Shown here: positions 8,771 through 17,937 of the stretch, piece after piece | Position numbering within the stretch: position 1 is the stretch's first letter | Layout of the letters: every line of letters begins with the position of its first letter | Assembly (NCBI GenBank): GCA_030681195.1 | Contig: JAUXXJ010000020.1 | Coordinates: 1-64,000, forward strand | DNA: 64,000 nucleotides | Direction: 5' to 3' | Origin: Rhodocyclaceae bacterium | Lineage (GTDB): Bacteria; Pseudomonadota; Gammaproteobacteria; Burkholderiales; Rhodocyclaceae | Notes under the pieces: generated by a model | The model's database searches: none | Seen by the model: the letters and a program-made list of their open reading frames with translations, nothing else | Told to the model about the DNA's origin: nothing | Position numbers and translations under genes: made by a program

Positions 8771-8989
8771 TTATGCTTCCTCGGTGCCGACAAGCGTATC
8801 CATCGCACCGGCAACCACTTCCAGTGTCGTCGCAACCTCTTCAAGATCAGCCACCAGCTCGCGGCGCTCTTCCGAATCCTCTGCCGTGTCATTGATTTCT
8901 TCTTCAATGCATTCGCCCGTGAATTCCAATGCGTCGGCAATCACTTCCAGCTGTTCCAGCGTCAGGGCGACGTTGATCGTTTCACTCAT
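8771..8989 (-). CDS. small acidic protein, unknown function
   Basis: A 72-residue, strongly acidic, mostly helical protein (MSETINVALTLEQLEVIAD, then ECIEEEINDTAEDSEERREL). I do not recognise the family. Its start codon overlaps the stop of the membrane-anchored glutaredoxin gene by four bases (ATGA), so the two are translationally coupled and probably work together. It ends 15 bases before a good terminator. Confidence 0.65.
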   Translation of the reverse strand: MSETINVALTLEQLEVIADALEFTGECIEEEINDTAEDSEERRELVADLEEVATTLEVVAGAMDTLVGTEEA

Positions 8990-9387
8990 GGCAATACTCC
9001 TTTGTTGTATCGGTTGCGTAGGTATTCAATTATTTTTCCTGATTCATAGAGCCAAGACTCAGTGCCATTCTCCTCCTTGATGCTGAGGCAGGGCACCCTG
9101 ACTACACCGCCGCCACGCAGCAGTGCGTCACGATGTATCCCTTCCGGTTGGGCATCCAGGCAGCGGATATTAAGCGACAGCCGTCGCATTTCCTGCCGGA
9201 CTTTGATGCAGAACGGGCAGGTTCTGAACTGATACAGCGTGAGGTTCTGGCATTCCTGATCAATGGCCTGCTGCTCTTCAGGTGTACGAACGATACCGCT
9301 CGGCCTTGTCAGATACTCCCAGAGCAACATGAACGGCCCGAGAATCAGGCGCAGGGTCTTGAAGAACATTCTAATTATCGATTTCAT
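8986..9387 (-). CDS. membrane-anchored glutaredoxin-like protein
   Basis: A 133-residue protein. An N-terminal hydrophobic segment (about residues 8-25, LRLILGPFMLLWEYL) is followed by a glutaredoxin fold. The redox motif CPFC is in LYQFRTCPFCIKVRQEM, then the cis-proline strand VRVPCLSI and WLYESGKIIEYL. The extra cysteine after the cis-proline is unusual. Known relatives are annotated glutaredoxin or glutathione S-transferase N-terminal domain. The anchor suggests action at the inner membrane. It overlaps the small acidic gene downstream. Confidence 0.85.
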   Translation of the reverse strand: MKSIIRMFFKTLRLILGPFMLLWEYLTRPSGIVRTPEEQQAIDQECQNLTLYQFRTCPFCIKVRQEMRRLSLNIRCLDAQPEGIHRDALLRGGGVVRVPCLSIKEENGTESWLYESGKIIEYLRNRYNKGVLP

Positions 9388-9429
9388 GCTTGTCCCTCAT
9401 ACAACGTCTTGAGCATATGAAGATGCTTA

Positions 9430-10746
9430 TCAGGTTTGGGCCAGCAGGGTGTTGGTGCGCGCCAGACGTGCGGCCAGTACCAGCAAGAAGCTCTGATAGA
9501 AGTGCATGCGACAGGCCTCCGAAGCGTGGCGCAGCGAGGTGCCGGGGACGGTGACGATGCGCGTCTGGATTTCTGCCCGGACATCCGCCACGCGATAGGG
9601 GTGGCGGCGGTCGAGCACGGCCATCTCGCCGATGATTTCGCCAAGGCCGAGTTTGCCGAGCGTGTGGCCTTGCTTGGATACGCAGAGTTCGCCGTCGAGG
9701 ACGAAACAGAAGTAATCTCCCGGCTCGCTGTCCTTCATCAGGCAGGTGCCAGCAGCCACCTCTTCCCAGCGGGCAAAGCGCACGATCTCCCAGATTTCCA
9801 CGTCGGAAAACTCATCGAAAAAACTGAGTGAACGCAGGGTCTCAAACTTCTCGCTGTCCGGTACCTCCTGCTTTTGCGACGCCAGCTGCTGGTTGCGAAA
9901 GGCCTGCGCCAGATCATGCGAGAACTCAGCCCAGCTGGCATAGCGGTCCGCGAGTTGTTTCTGCATCGCGCGCGCGACCACGGCGTCGAGTGCGGGCGGG
10001 ATGTCCTGACGGAAGGTCGACGGTGCCGGCGGATCGATGTTGCAGATTTGATAGATCATGCCGTAATTGCTGCTCGCCTGAAAGGGCAGGCGCCCGGTCA
10101 GCAATTGGTACATCACCACGCCCAGCGCGTAGATGTCGGTCTGGTGGTTGAGTGTCTGTTCCTGCACCTGCTGCGGCGACATGTAGGCAGGGGAGCCGAC
10201 GCCCATGACTTGAGTTTGTGTCTGACCCTCAGTCGTCTGCATGCAGGCGCCGAAGTCGGACACCTTGATGTCGCCGCCGGCCAGCTTGCCGCTTTCACTC
10301 GCCTCTCCTGACTGGGCCAGCAGGATGTTGGCGGGCTTGATGTCGCGATGGGTGATGCCGAGGCGATTGGCGTATTCAAGCGCACGCGTGCATTTGAAGA
10401 TGATTTCGACCACACGCTCAATGGGCAGCAGCGTGTCGTGGCTGCAGAACTGCTCCAGCGTGCCGCCCGGCACATACTCCATGACGATGTAGCTTTCCTC
10501 CTCGCCGACCACCGCGTCGTAGATCTGCACGATGTGCGGATGGATCAGTTTGCCGGCCAGCGAGGCCTCGTTGATCAGCATGTGGCGGAACTGCTTGCCA
10601 CGCTCGCGATCCTTGAGGACATCGGGGAAGATCAGCTTGATGGCGACTTCGCGCTCGGCGAAGGGGTCGTAGGAAAGATAAACGGTCGAGGTCGCGCCCT
10701 CACCCAGCTTGCGCGTGATCTCGTATTTGCCGCCGATTTTTTCCAT
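9430..10746 (-). CDS. Ser/Thr protein kinase with C-terminal cyclic-nucleotide-binding domain
   Basis: Cytoplasmic Hanks-type kinase of 438 residues. The kinase domain fills about 1-270, with glycine loop LGEGATSTVYLSYD, VAIKL lysine, HRDIKPANIL catalytic loop, DFGACMQ and SPAYMSPQQV activation segment. After a linker, residues about 310-430 form a Crp-type cyclic-nucleotide-binding domain (FDEFSDVEIWEIV, GDYFCFVLDGELCVS, LGEIIGEMAVLDRRHPYRVADV). The phosphate-binding cassette retains GE and an arginine. No transmembrane helix, unlike PASTA kinases. I start at ATG 10744-10746 (MEKIGGKYEI); the longer frame would overlap argH. Substrate unknown. Confidence 0.9.
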   Translation of the reverse strand: MEKIGGKYEITRKLGEGATSTVYLSYDPFAEREVAIKLIFPDVLKDRERGKQFRHMLINEASLAGKLIHPHIVQIYDAVVGEEESYIVMEYVPGGTLEQFCSHDTLLPIERVVEIIFKCTRALEYANRLGITHRDIKPANILLAQSGEASESGKLAGGDIKVSDFGACMQTTEGQTQTQVMGVGSPAYMSPQQVQEQTLNHQTDIYALGVVMYQLLTGRLPFQASSNYGMIYQICNIDPPAPSTFRQDIPPALDAVVARAMQKQLADRYASWAEFSHDLAQAFRNQQLASQKQEVPDSEKFETLRSLSFFDEFSDVEIWEIVRFARWEEVAAGTCLMKDSEPGDYFCFVLDGELCVSKQGHTLGKLGLGEIIGEMAVLDRRHPYRVADVRAEIQTRIVTVPGTSLRHASEACRMHFYQSFLLVLAARLARTNTLLAQT

Positions 10747-10756
10747 CAAACTGATT

Positions 10757-12130
10757 TCACAGGCTGGCGCGCAGACGGGCGATGGCCGCTTTGACCTGAT
10801 TGGGGGCCGTGCCGCCGACATGATCGCGCGCGGCCAGCGAGCCTTCGACGGTCAGAACGGCAAACACATCGTCCCCAACCAGTGGCGAGAAGGATTGGAG
10901 TTCGGCGAGCGAGAGATCGACGAGATCGCAGCCCTTCGTCTCGGCGGTACGCACGGCGCGCGCGACGGCTTCGTGCGCATCGCGGAAGGGCAGGCCCTTC
11001 TTGACGAGGTAATCGGCGAGGTCGGTGGCGGTGGCGTAGCCCTGCTTCAGGGCGGCGGCCATCGCTTCCGGCTTGACGCGGATTCCTGGTGCCATGTCGG
11101 CAAAGATGCGCAGTGTGTCGACCAGCGTGTCGGCCGTGTCGAACAGCGGCTCCTTGTCTTCCTGATTGTCCTTGTTGTAGGCCAGTGGCTGGCCCTTCAT
11201 CAGCGTGAGCAGGCCCATCAGGTGGCCGAAGACGCGACCGCTCTTGCCGCGCGCCAGTTCGGGCACATCAGGATTCTTCTTTTGCGGCATGATTGATGAG
11301 CCGGTGCAGAAGCGGTCGGCGAGGTCGATGAAGCCGACGCGCGGGCTCATCCACAAAATCAGCTCTTCCGAGAAGCGTGAGATGTGCACCATGGTCAGCG
11401 ACGCGGCGGCGCAGAATTCGATGGCGAAATCGCGGTCAGAAACCGCGTCGAGCGAATTCTGACAAACGCTGTCGAAGCCGAGTTCCTGGGCGACGAATTC
11501 ACGATCGATCGGGTAGGTCGTACCGGCCAGTGCCGCCGCTCCGAGGGGCAAGCGGTTAACCCGCTTGCGACAATCGGCAAAGCGCTCGCGGTCGCGGCGC
11601 AGCATCTCCACATAGGCGAGCAGGTGATGACCGAAGGTGACCGGTTGCGCGACCTGCAGGTGCGTGAAGCCGGGCAATGGGGTCGCCGCATGCGTTTCGG
11701 CCACGTCGAGCAGGGCGCGGATGAAATCGATAAACAGCGTGTCCAGTGTGTCGATGGTGTCGCGCAGCCAGAGGCGGATGTCGGTGGCCACCTGGTCATT
11801 GCGCGAACGGCCGGTGTGCAAGCGCTTGCCTGCATCGCCGATCAGCGCAGTGAGGCGCTTCTCGATGTTGAGGTGCACATCCTCGTCGTCGAGGTTCCAG
11901 TTGAAGGTGCCGGCCTCGATCTCGGCGGCGACTTGCGCCATACCGCGTTCGATGGCGGCAAAGTCGTCCTGCGAGATGATGCCCTGGCGTGCCAGCATCT
12001 TCGCATGGGCAAGCGATCCGCGCATATCCTGCGCGGCCATGCGCTGGTCAAAGAACACCGACGCGGTGTAACGCTTGACGAGATCAGAAACGGGTTCGGA
12101 AAAGCGGCCGGACCAAGTGTGTGTAGTCAT
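10757..12130 (-). CDS. argH: argininosuccinate lyase
   Basis: Last enzyme of arginine synthesis, splitting argininosuccinate into arginine and fumarate. The 457 residues include the fumarase-superfamily signature [15 protein letters not shown] with the catalytic serine, and [17 protein letters not shown] and [19 protein letters not shown]. The start is ATG 12128-12130 ([13 protein letters not shown]). It ends 10 bases before the preferred start of the kinase gene, suggesting one transcript. Confidence 0.97.
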   Translation of the reverse strand: MTTHTWSGRFSEPVSDLVKRYTASVFFDQRMAAQDMRGSLAHAKMLARQGIISQDDFAAIERGMAQVAAEIEAGTFNWNLDDEDVHLNIEKRLTALIGDAGKRLHTGRSRNDQVATDIRLWLRDTIDTLDTLFIDFIRALLDVAETHAATPLPGFTHLQVAQPVTFGHHLLAYVEMLRRDRERFADCRKRVNRLPLGAAALAGTTYPIDREFVAQELGFDSVCQNSLDAVSDRDFAIEFCAAASLTMVHISRFSEELILWMSPRVGFIDLADRFCTGSSIMPQKKNPDVPELARGKSGRVFGHLMGLLTLMKGQPLAYNKDNQEDKEPLFDTADTLVDTLRIFADMAPGIRVKPEAMAAALKQGYATATDLADYLVKKGLPFRDAHEAVARAVRTAETKGCDLVDLSLAELQSFSPLVGDDVFAVLTVEGSLAARDHVGGTAPNQVKAAIARLRASL

Positions 12131-12262
12131 AAACAACCCATTGATTTTTTATGTAAAGAGACAGGGGCGGAAGTATACGGGAAAACCCGTTTACCTCATG
12201 ACGCACAACAAGGCTTGGAACGGCTGCTTGCTAGCAGATCGCTGCTTTTTTCAAGTGGGCAT

Positions 12263-12730
12263 TCAGCGCAGGATATCCTCGACTGCATCGATCACCATGC
12301 TTGTCCCGACGGCAATCATCAGGACATCGCCCGCGACCTGGACATAGCGATGTTGCGGCGGCGGCGGCGGCAGACGCCGCAGGAGATCGCGCGGCAAGTC
12401 GTAATAGCGTAAGTCGGACGGCAGCGGATGGCCCTTGGCCCACTTCTTCGCTTGTCCAGGCGGCAGGCAACCATTGTTTTTCTTTGCCAGGCCGGGGGGG
12501 CATTTCCCGGCGCGTGCCTGCTTGCCGTAGTAGTCGCCGATGATGACGCGAACATCCGCATTGAAATGCGAGCCGCTGGTTGCACGCGCATCATGGCGCT
12601 CCTCGACATGCTCGTCCTTCTTGCCTGGTTTGCCGCCCCCCGCCCAAGAAGGCTTTTCTGCAAGTGCCGTTCCGGTCATGGCGAATATGCCGGCCATACA
12701 TAGCGCTGCACAGGTCAGTCTGGTTTTCAT
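12263..12730 (-). CDS. secreted RcnB/CigR-like protein
   Basis: A 155-residue exported protein. The signal peptide is MKTRLTCAALCMAGIFAM followed by TGTALA. The mature part is basic and proline-rich, with CPPGLAKKNNGCLPPGQAKKW, which is the motif of the RcnB/anti-virulence CigR family. A C-terminal hydrophobic segment (YVQVAGDVLMIAVGTSMV) may insert in the membrane. The start is ATG 12728-12730 behind GAGAGGGA; the frame stays open upstream through a dispersed repeat, which is why a longer start is rejected. About 130 bases separate it from argH. Confidence 0.75.
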   Translation of the reverse strand: MKTRLTCAALCMAGIFAMTGTALAEKPSWAGGGKPGKKDEHVEERHDARATSGSHFNADVRVIIGDYYGKQARAGKCPPGLAKKNNGCLPPGQAKKWAKGHPLPSDLRYYDLPRDLLRRLPPPPPQHRYVQVAGDVLMIAVGTSMVIDAVEDILR

Positions 12731-12759
12731 GGCAATCCCTCTCTTGTCGGACAACCCGT

Positions 12760-12784
12760 GCCGTCTAGCCAACGCCGACATTTA
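12760..12784 (-). repeat. dispersed 25-bp repeat, copy 2 (intergenic, overlaps acyP stop)
   Basis: Degenerate copy, about 21 of 25 matches to consensus, between acyP and the RcnB-like gene. Its first bases supply the TAA stop codon of acyP (12782-12784). Confidence 0.7.
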
Positions 12785-13054
12785 CACGGATAGCCGTTGT
12801 TCGAAATCAAAAAATTCGCCACTGCCGGGTTCAACCGCCACATGCTCCACCACGGCAGCCGACGGGCCACGCCTGCACCAACTCATCATCGCGGCCACTT
12901 GATCTGTGGAACCTGAAACCATCGCTTCAACGCTGCTGTCGCTGCGGTTGCGTACCCAGCCCGTCACGCCCAGCGCCTGCGCTTCACGCGCCATGCTGGC
13001 ACGGTAACAAACGCCCTGCACCCTGCCGGAGATGACAAGGTGGCGAATTTCCAT
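12782..13054 (-). CDS. acyP: acylphosphatase
   Basis: Small cytoplasmic enzyme (90 residues) that hydrolyses carboxyl-phosphate bonds. Key residues are visible in VISGRVQGVCYRASM (catalytic Arg) and GVTGWVRNRSDSSVEAMVSG (catalytic Asn). The stop codon is contributed by a dispersed repeat copy. It lies two bases downstream of metG. Confidence 0.93.
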   Translation of the reverse strand: MEIRHLVISGRVQGVCYRASMAREAQALGVTGWVRNRSDSSVEAMVSGSTDQVAAMMSWCRRGPSAAVVEHVAVEPGSGEFFDFEQRLSV

Positions 13055-13056
13055 GT

Positions 13057-15165
13057 CTACTTGACCTGCATGCCCGGCGTGGCGCCGGCATCGGGGGAAA
13101 GGATGTAGAGGCCGCCGGTCTTGCCCTCGGGGTCGGAGGCGGCCAGCACCATGCCCTCGCTCATGCCGAACTTCATCTTGCGCGGCGCGAGGTTGGCAAC
13201 CATCACGGTGAAGCGGCCGACCAGCGTCGCCGGATCGTAGGCGGATTTGATGCCGGCGAAGACTTGTCTTGTTCCCAGCGGGCCGAGGTCGAGCGTCAGT
13301 TTGAGCAGCTTCTCGGCACCTTCAACATGCTCGGCGTTGGCGATGCGCGCAATGCGCAAATCGACCTTCATGAAGTCGTCGATGGAGATGGGGTTCGTCG
13401 ATTGCATCTTGTCCTCGGCATTCTGTTGGTGCTGCGCGTGGCGTTGAGGTGATTGCGGGTCGGAAGTCGGCGCTGGCGGGACGGCGGCCAGCGACTCCCG
13501 GTTGGCCGCGAGCAGAGCTTCGATCTGCTTGCCCTCGATGCGCGTCATCAGGTGTTCGTAGGCGTTGATGGCATGCGCCGGCGGCAGCAGGTGGGCGGCA
13601 TCTGCCCAGTGCAGTGGGGCGACGTTGAGGAATTCTTCGGCGCGCTGCGCCAGCTTGGGCAAAACAGGTTTCAAGCAAACAGTCAGGATACGGAAAGCGT
13701 TGATGAGGATCGAGCAAACGTCGTGCAACTTCGCGTCCTGGCCTGCCTGCTTGGCGAGTTCCCAGGGCTTGTTCTGATCGACGTACTGGTTGATCTGGTC
13801 GGCCAGCGCCATGACGCGGCGCATCGCGCGGGCGAAGTCGCGCTGCTCGTAGTATTCGGCGATCTCGCTGGCGACTTCGCGCAGATCCGGCAACGCGGCA
13901 TCGAACTTTTCGGTCAGGTGCTCGGTGACCAGCTTGCCGTCGAAACGCTTGGCGATGAAGCCGGCGGCACGACTGGCGATGTTGATGTACTTGCCGACGA
14001 GGTCGCTATTCACACGGCTGACGAAGTCGTCGAGGTTGAGGTCAAGATCCTCCATCGTGCCGTTGAGCTTGGCAGCGAAGTAGTAGCGCAGCCATTCCGG
14101 GTTGAGGCCCTGCGTCAGGTACGACTCGGCGGTGATGAAGGTACCTCGCGACTTGCTCATCTTGGCGCCGTCGACCGTCAGGAAGCCGTGGGCGAAGACG
14201 TTGGTCGGCGTACGGTAGCCGGCATGCTTGAGTTCAGCGGGCCAGAACAGGGCGTGGAAGTAGAGGATGTCCTTGCCGATGAAGTGGTACAGCTCGGCCT
14301 TGGAATCGGGCTTCCAGTAATCGTCGAAATTCAGACCCTTCTTTGCGCAGAAGTTCTTGAACGAACCCATGTAGCCGATCGGCGCGTCGAGCCAGACGTA
14401 GAAGTACTTGCCTGGGGCGCCGGGAATCTCAAAGCCGAAGTAGGGCGCATCACGCGAGATGTCCCAGTCGGTGAGCTTGTTCTCCCCCTCATCACCGAGC
14501 CACTCGTGCAGCTTGTTGGCCGCCTCGGTCTGCAGGCTGCCCTGACGCGTCCATTCGCGCAGGAAGGTCTGGCAGCGCGGGTCGGAGAGTTTGAAGAAAT
14601 AGTGATCCGAGCTTTTGAGTTCCGGCTTGGCCCCGGAAATTGCTGACACCGGATCTTTCAGGTCGGTCGGCGCGTAGGCAGCACCGCAGGCTTCGCAACT
14701 GTCGCCATATTGATCTTTTGCGCCGCACTTCGGGCACTCGCCCTTGATGAAACGGTCGGGCAGGAACATCTGCTTGACCGGATCGTAAAACTGCTCGATG
14801 GAGCGGACTTCGATCAGGCCGGCGGCCTTGAGTTTGCTGTAGATATCCTCGGCGTAGAAGCGCGTCTCGTCGGAGTGCGTCGAATGGTAATTGTCGAACT
14901 GCACATAGAAGCCGGAGAAGTCGCGGCTGTGCTCGCCATGCACACGCGCGATCAGCTGTTCCGGCGTGATGCCTTCCTTCTCCGCACGCAGCATGATCGG
15001 TGTGCCGTGGGTATCGTCGGCGCAAACGTACCAGCATTCATGGCCGCGCATTTTCTGAAAGCGCGTCCAGATGTCGGTCTGGATGTATTCGACGAGGTGG
15101 CCGAGGTGGATGGCGCCGTTGGCATACGGCAGGGCGGAGGTAACCAGAATCTTGCGGGGGCTCAT
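13057..15165 (-). CDS. metG: methionyl-tRNA synthetase
   Basis: Charges tRNA-Met. The 702 residues comprise the class I catalytic domain with the HIGH-type HLGH ([14 protein letters not shown]), a zinc knuckle [18 protein letters not shown], the KMSKS loop ([11 protein letters not shown]), an anticodon-binding helical domain, and a C-terminal tRNA-binding OB domain (about 600-702, [12 protein letters not shown]). The linker between the last two domains (about 561-568, AAVPPAPTS) is encoded by a dispersed repeat copy. Start ATG 15163-15165 ([17 protein letters not shown]). Confidence 0.97.
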   Translation of the reverse strand: MSPRKILVTSALPYANGAIHLGHLVEYIQTDIWTRFQKMRGHECWYVCADDTHGTPIMLRAEKEGITPEQLIARVHGEHSRDFSGFYVQFDNYHSTHSDETRFYAEDIYSKLKAAGLIEVRSIEQFYDPVKQMFLPDRFIKGECPKCGAKDQYGDSCEACGAAYAPTDLKDPVSAISGAKPELKSSDHYFFKLSDPRCQTFLREWTRQGSLQTEAANKLHEWLGDEGENKLTDWDISRDAPYFGFEIPGAPGKYFYVWLDAPIGYMGSFKNFCAKKGLNFDDYWKPDSKAELYHFIGKDILYFHALFWPAELKHAGYRTPTNVFAHGFLTVDGAKMSKSRGTFITAESYLTQGLNPEWLRYYFAAKLNGTMEDLDLNLDDFVSRVNSDLVGKYINIASRAAGFIAKRFDGKLVTEHLTEKFDAALPDLREVASEIAEYYEQRDFARAMRRVMALADQINQYVDQNKPWELAKQAGQDAKLHDVCSILINAFRILTVCLKPVLPKLAQRAEEFLNVAPLHWADAAHLLPPAHAINAYEHLMTRIEGKQIEALLAANRESLAAVPPAPTSDPQSPQRHAQHQQNAEDKMQSTNPISIDDFMKVDLRIARIANAEHVEGAEKLLKLTLDLGPLGTRQVFAGIKSAYDPATLVGRFTVMVANLAPRKMKFGMSEGMVLAASDPEGKTGGLYILSPDAGATPGMQVK
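13461..13485 (+). repeat. dispersed 25-bp repeat, copy 3 (in metG)
   Basis: About 22 of 25 matches; the A-run end is degenerate. Read on the metG strand it encodes A-V-P-P-A-P-T in the interdomain linker. Confidence 0.8.
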
Positions 15166-15249
15166 GGCGGCGGGAGATTGGATTTATGGGCCAATTCTAG
15201 CAGCGGGGCAGGCGTGGCGCGGCTTTCATGATGGTGACGCAAGGGTTGC

Positions 15250-15274
15250 GCCGTCCTGCCAGCGCCGACTTTTA
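15250..15274 (-). repeat. dispersed 25-bp repeat, copy 4 (intergenic)
   Basis: About 23 of 25 matches to consensus, in the gap between the histidine kinase stop and the metG start. Confidence 0.85.
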
Positions 15275-15297
15275 TGTGTGCCGATGCAATGCAAGTT

Positions 15298-15326
15298 CGT
15301 CACCCCGGCACAGGCCGGGATCCAGG
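15298..15326. repeat. dRS3-like inverted repeat
   Basis: CGTCACCCCGGCACAGGCC then GGGATCCAGG. A six-base-pair stem CCCGGC/GCCGGG has an ACAG loop. It resembles the widespread CGTCATTCCCGC-type small inverted repeats of many Proteobacteria. It lies just past the histidine kinase stop and could act in transcript ending, though it has no U-run. Confidence 0.6.
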
Positions 15327-15331
15327 GGGAA

Positions 15332-16642
15332 TTATTTGTGGTCTGCTGACAGAACAATCCAAGCCGCCAGACCGCCGCCCGGCCGCGGTTCAAGCTGGAC
15401 CTCCCAGTTGTTGGCGCGCGCCAGTTCGCGCACGATGGCGAGCCCGAGGCCGGCGCCACCGGTGTCCGGGCTGCGCGAAGGGTCGAGGCGGTGGAAGGGC
15501 TGGAACATTACTTCGATCTGGTCGGGAGGGATGCCCGCGCCGCGGTCGAGGATGCCAATGCGGCACTGCCCGGCGTCCTCGATGCAGACCAGTTCCACTG
15601 GTGCGCACGGGGCATGGCGCTGCGCATTCTGCAGCAGATTGCCGAGGGCGCGCCTCAAGGCACACGGCGGAATGCTGCACTGGCAGGGCGGGCAGCTCAG
15701 GGTGACAGTGTGCTCCGGCGTCCCAAAATCGGCGGCGAGATCGCCTAGCCAGTCGGCAAGGTCGACCGTGACCGGTGGTTCGCGCTCCAGTCCGCGCGCC
15801 AGATCGAGCAGGGTGGCGATCAACCCGTTCATTTCCTCGATGTCGTTTTCCAGCCGTTCAATCAGGGCCGGCGTCGGGTCGAGTTTCAACAGTTCCAGCG
15901 CCAGGCGCATGCGCGCGAGCGGGGTGCGCAGATCGTGCGAGACCCCGACCAGCAGCGTGGTGCGGGCCTGCAGCAGTTCGCGCACCTGTCGCGCCATGGC
16001 ATTGAAGCGGCCGGCCAGCGTCGCCAGTTCGGTCGGGCCGGTTTCCACCAATAATTCCGGACGTTCGCCCTGACCGATGCGTGTGGCTGCCTGCTCCAGC
16101 CGTGCCAGCGGCGCCGTGATGCGGCGCGCCAGCCAGACAGCAACAATGCTGGCCAGCAACAAGCCGCCGAATAGGGCAATCAGGAAGGCGGCCCACGGCT
16201 GGGCACCGATGCGTTGCTGCGACAGCCCCACCGCCAGATGGCCGTTGCCCGCCGGCAAATATGTCCAGTACCATGTTGCATTACCGATGCTTTTGGGCAC
16301 CAGATGCTGACGCATGCCGCTGCGGTTGGCCAGCGCATCTTCCAGTAGATAAAAATAGGGGGGGTGCCATTCATCGACCCCGACGCCCGGTGACTCGGTA
16401 CGTAATGCCAGTGCGTGGTTCGCCAGCAGTTCGAACTCGAAATCGACCCGCGTTTGCGGCGGCAATTCGGCCCAGGTCTGCGCCGACAGGATCATTAGCC
16501 CCGCCAGGTCGTCGGCCGAACGCCGCGCCAGCGGCAGCATCAAGTACACCGACAGGGCGACCGCAGCCAGCAACTCGATGAGGATGAATGCAGCGGCCAG
16601 CAGCAGCGTATTCTGGCGCGCCAGGCTGGTCGGTTTTTTCAC
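15332..16642 (-). CDS. EnvZ-type sensor histidine kinase
   Basis: Inner-membrane kinase of 436 residues. Transmembrane segments lie at about 12-37 and 165-190, flanking a periplasmic sensor region. HAMP follows (RRITAPLARLEQAATRIG), then the phospho-accepting H-box GVSHDLRTPLARMRLALELL, N-box NLLQNAQRHAP, G1 LDRGAGIPP and G2 GGAGLGLAIVREL. The start codon is GTG 16640-16642, 23 bases after the response regulator gene, so they form one operon. Its closest known architecture is EnvZ/RstB; the signal is unknown. Confidence 0.93.
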   Translation of the reverse strand: MKKPTSLARQNTLLLAAAFILIELLAAVALSVYLMLPLARRSADDLAGLMILSAQTWAELPPQTRVDFEFELLANHALALRTESPGVGVDEWHPPYFYLLEDALANRSGMRQHLVPKSIGNATWYWTYLPAGNGHLAVGLSQQRIGAQPWAAFLIALFGGLLLASIVAVWLARRITAPLARLEQAATRIGQGERPELLVETGPTELATLAGRFNAMARQVRELLQARTTLLVGVSHDLRTPLARMRLALELLKLDPTPALIERLENDIEEMNGLIATLLDLARGLEREPPVTVDLADWLGDLAADFGTPEHTVTLSCPPCQCSIPPCALRRALGNLLQNAQRHAPCAPVELVCIEDAGQCRIGILDRGAGIPPDQIEVMFQPFHRLDPSRSPDTGGAGLGLAIVRELARANNWEVQLEPRPGGGLAAWIVLSADHK

Positions 16643-16665
16643 TGTTAGCCTTCCGGTGGTGGGCG

Positions 16666-17394
16666 CTAACTCTGGTCGCCGCGTGGGGTGAACAGATAGC
16701 CCTCGCCGCGCACGGTGCGGATGTAGACGGGCGCGGCGGGATCGGTTTCGATCTTGCGGCGCAGGCGGGTGACGCGTATGTCGATGCTGCGGTCGAAGGG
16801 CGCGCGGTCGAAGCCCTTCAGCAGGTCGACCAGGGCGTCGCGCGAGAGCACCCGGTTGGGCCGGGCAAGGAAGGCGGCGAGCAGGTCGAATTCGGCGCTC
16901 GTCAGCCGGATTTCCAGGCCGTCCTTCAACAGGCGGCGACTGGCGAGGTCGAGGCTGAAGGGGCCGAATTGCTGTTGTGGCGGCAGGGGGGTGGCCGCAA
17001 TCTGTGCGGTTGATGCAGGCTGGCCGCGCCGCAACAGGGCGCGCAAGCGCGCCAGCAATTCGCGCGGACCGAACGGTTTGGCCAGATAGTCGTCGGCGCC
17101 GACTTCGAGGCCGATCACCCGATCCACTTCCTCGCCGCAGGCCGACAGCATCAGGATCGGCACCGTCGATTGGGCGCGCAGCAGGCGCGTCAGCGCCAGC
17201 CCATCCTCGCCCGGCAGCATCAGGTCGAGGACGATGGCGTCAGGCATGCCATCGTCTAGGGCGGCGCGCAGCGCCGCGCCATCGCCGACCGCTGTGACGT
17301 CAAAACCGTTCACAACCAGATAGCTGATCAACAATTCCCGCAAGGCCGGGTCGTCGTCGACGATGAGAATGCGCGGAAGTTCTGGAGTGGTCAT
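16666..17394 (-). CDS. OmpR-family response regulator
   Basis: The 242-residue partner of the kinase downstream. The receiver domain (about 8-120) has the acidic pocket IVDDDPALREL, phospho-acceptor aspartate in DAIVLDLMLPGEDGL, and lysine in VGADDYLAKPFGPRELLARL. The winged-helix DNA-binding domain has LTSAEFDLLAAFLARPNRVLSR and DIRVTRLRRKIE. The start is ATG 17392-17394 (MTTPELPRILIVDDD); 23 upstream codons are open but not conserved. Confidence 0.94.
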   Translation of the reverse strand: MTTPELPRILIVDDDPALRELLISYLVVNGFDVTAVGDGAALRAALDDGMPDAIVLDLMLPGEDGLALTRLLRAQSTVPILMLSACGEEVDRVIGLEVGADDYLAKPFGPRELLARLRALLRRGQPASTAQIAATPLPPQQQFGPFSLDLASRRLLKDGLEIRLTSAEFDLLAAFLARPNRVLSRDALVDLLKGFDRAPFDRSIDIRVTRLRRKIETDPAAPVYIRTVRGEGYLFTPRGDQS

Positions 17395-17456
17395 GCGGCC
17401 AAGTGTAACGCTTGGGATGGCCTCCCTGATCGGCCGGATACGCAGCGATACCCATG

Positions 17457-17472
17457 GAAACAAACTGAAACA
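17457..17472. promoter_or_regulatory. direct repeat GAAACA-N4-GAAACA, candidate regulator site
   Basis: Two GAAACA hexamers ten bases apart lie between the response regulator gene and the divergent secreted-protein gene at 17543. OmpR-type dimers bind direct repeats of this period, so this is a plausible operator. Inference only. Confidence 0.4.
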
Positions 17473-17542
17473 GTCAGAGGCGGGCGAGACATGGCACTGT
17501 TACGCACCACGCAGATAATGATGGCACCGAAACACGGACACC

Positions 17543-17905
17543 ATGAATACCAAAACTTTCAGCCTACAACTATTGCTGCTGGCGCTGGCGCTGCCCGCAT
17601 GGGGACAGGAGTCCCCTGCGGCACCCGCAGACCGGGTTGCACGGCCCTTGAATCTTTCACTGCCAAAGGATGTTCTTCGCTCAAGCCCTGCGCCGTTTCT
17701 GGGCGAGGCGACGGACAGTGCGGTGGCGCGCAACTTGAGACCGGAAGCTGGGCGTATGCCCTACGGTAGCGGTTACGAAGCCCGCCAGCGTGAAACAAAT
17801 TCGGGAGACGGCGCAGGTCGGGGTAACGGCGGTGGCGGCAGAAGTCCTGGTGCGGGAGTCAGCGGCAGTAGCGGAGGTGGTGGCAGAGGTGGACGTGGGC
17901 GGTAA
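17543..17905 (+). CDS. secreted glycine-rich protein, unknown function
   Basis: A 120-residue protein with a clear signal peptide (MNTKTFSLQLLLLALALPAW-GQ). The mature part is low-complexity and ends in a glycine/serine/arginine tail (GNGGGGRSPGAG, GGGGRGGRGR). I do not recognise a family. It diverges from the OmpR-type regulator and precedes another glycine-rich secreted protein by 32 bases, suggesting the pair responds to that system. Confidence 0.6.
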   Translation: MNTKTFSLQLLLLALALPAWGQESPAAPADRVARPLNLSLPKDVLRSSPAPFLGEATDSAVARNLRPEAGRMPYGSGYEARQRETNSGDGAGRGNGGGGRSPGAGVSGSSGGGGRGGRGR

Positions 17906-17937
17906 CGACTTTTCATTCATTCCAGAGGAGAAACACC

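Noticed and set aside
13453..14646. 397-codon open frame antisense to metG
   Set aside because: Shadow of metG, no ribosome site or motif.
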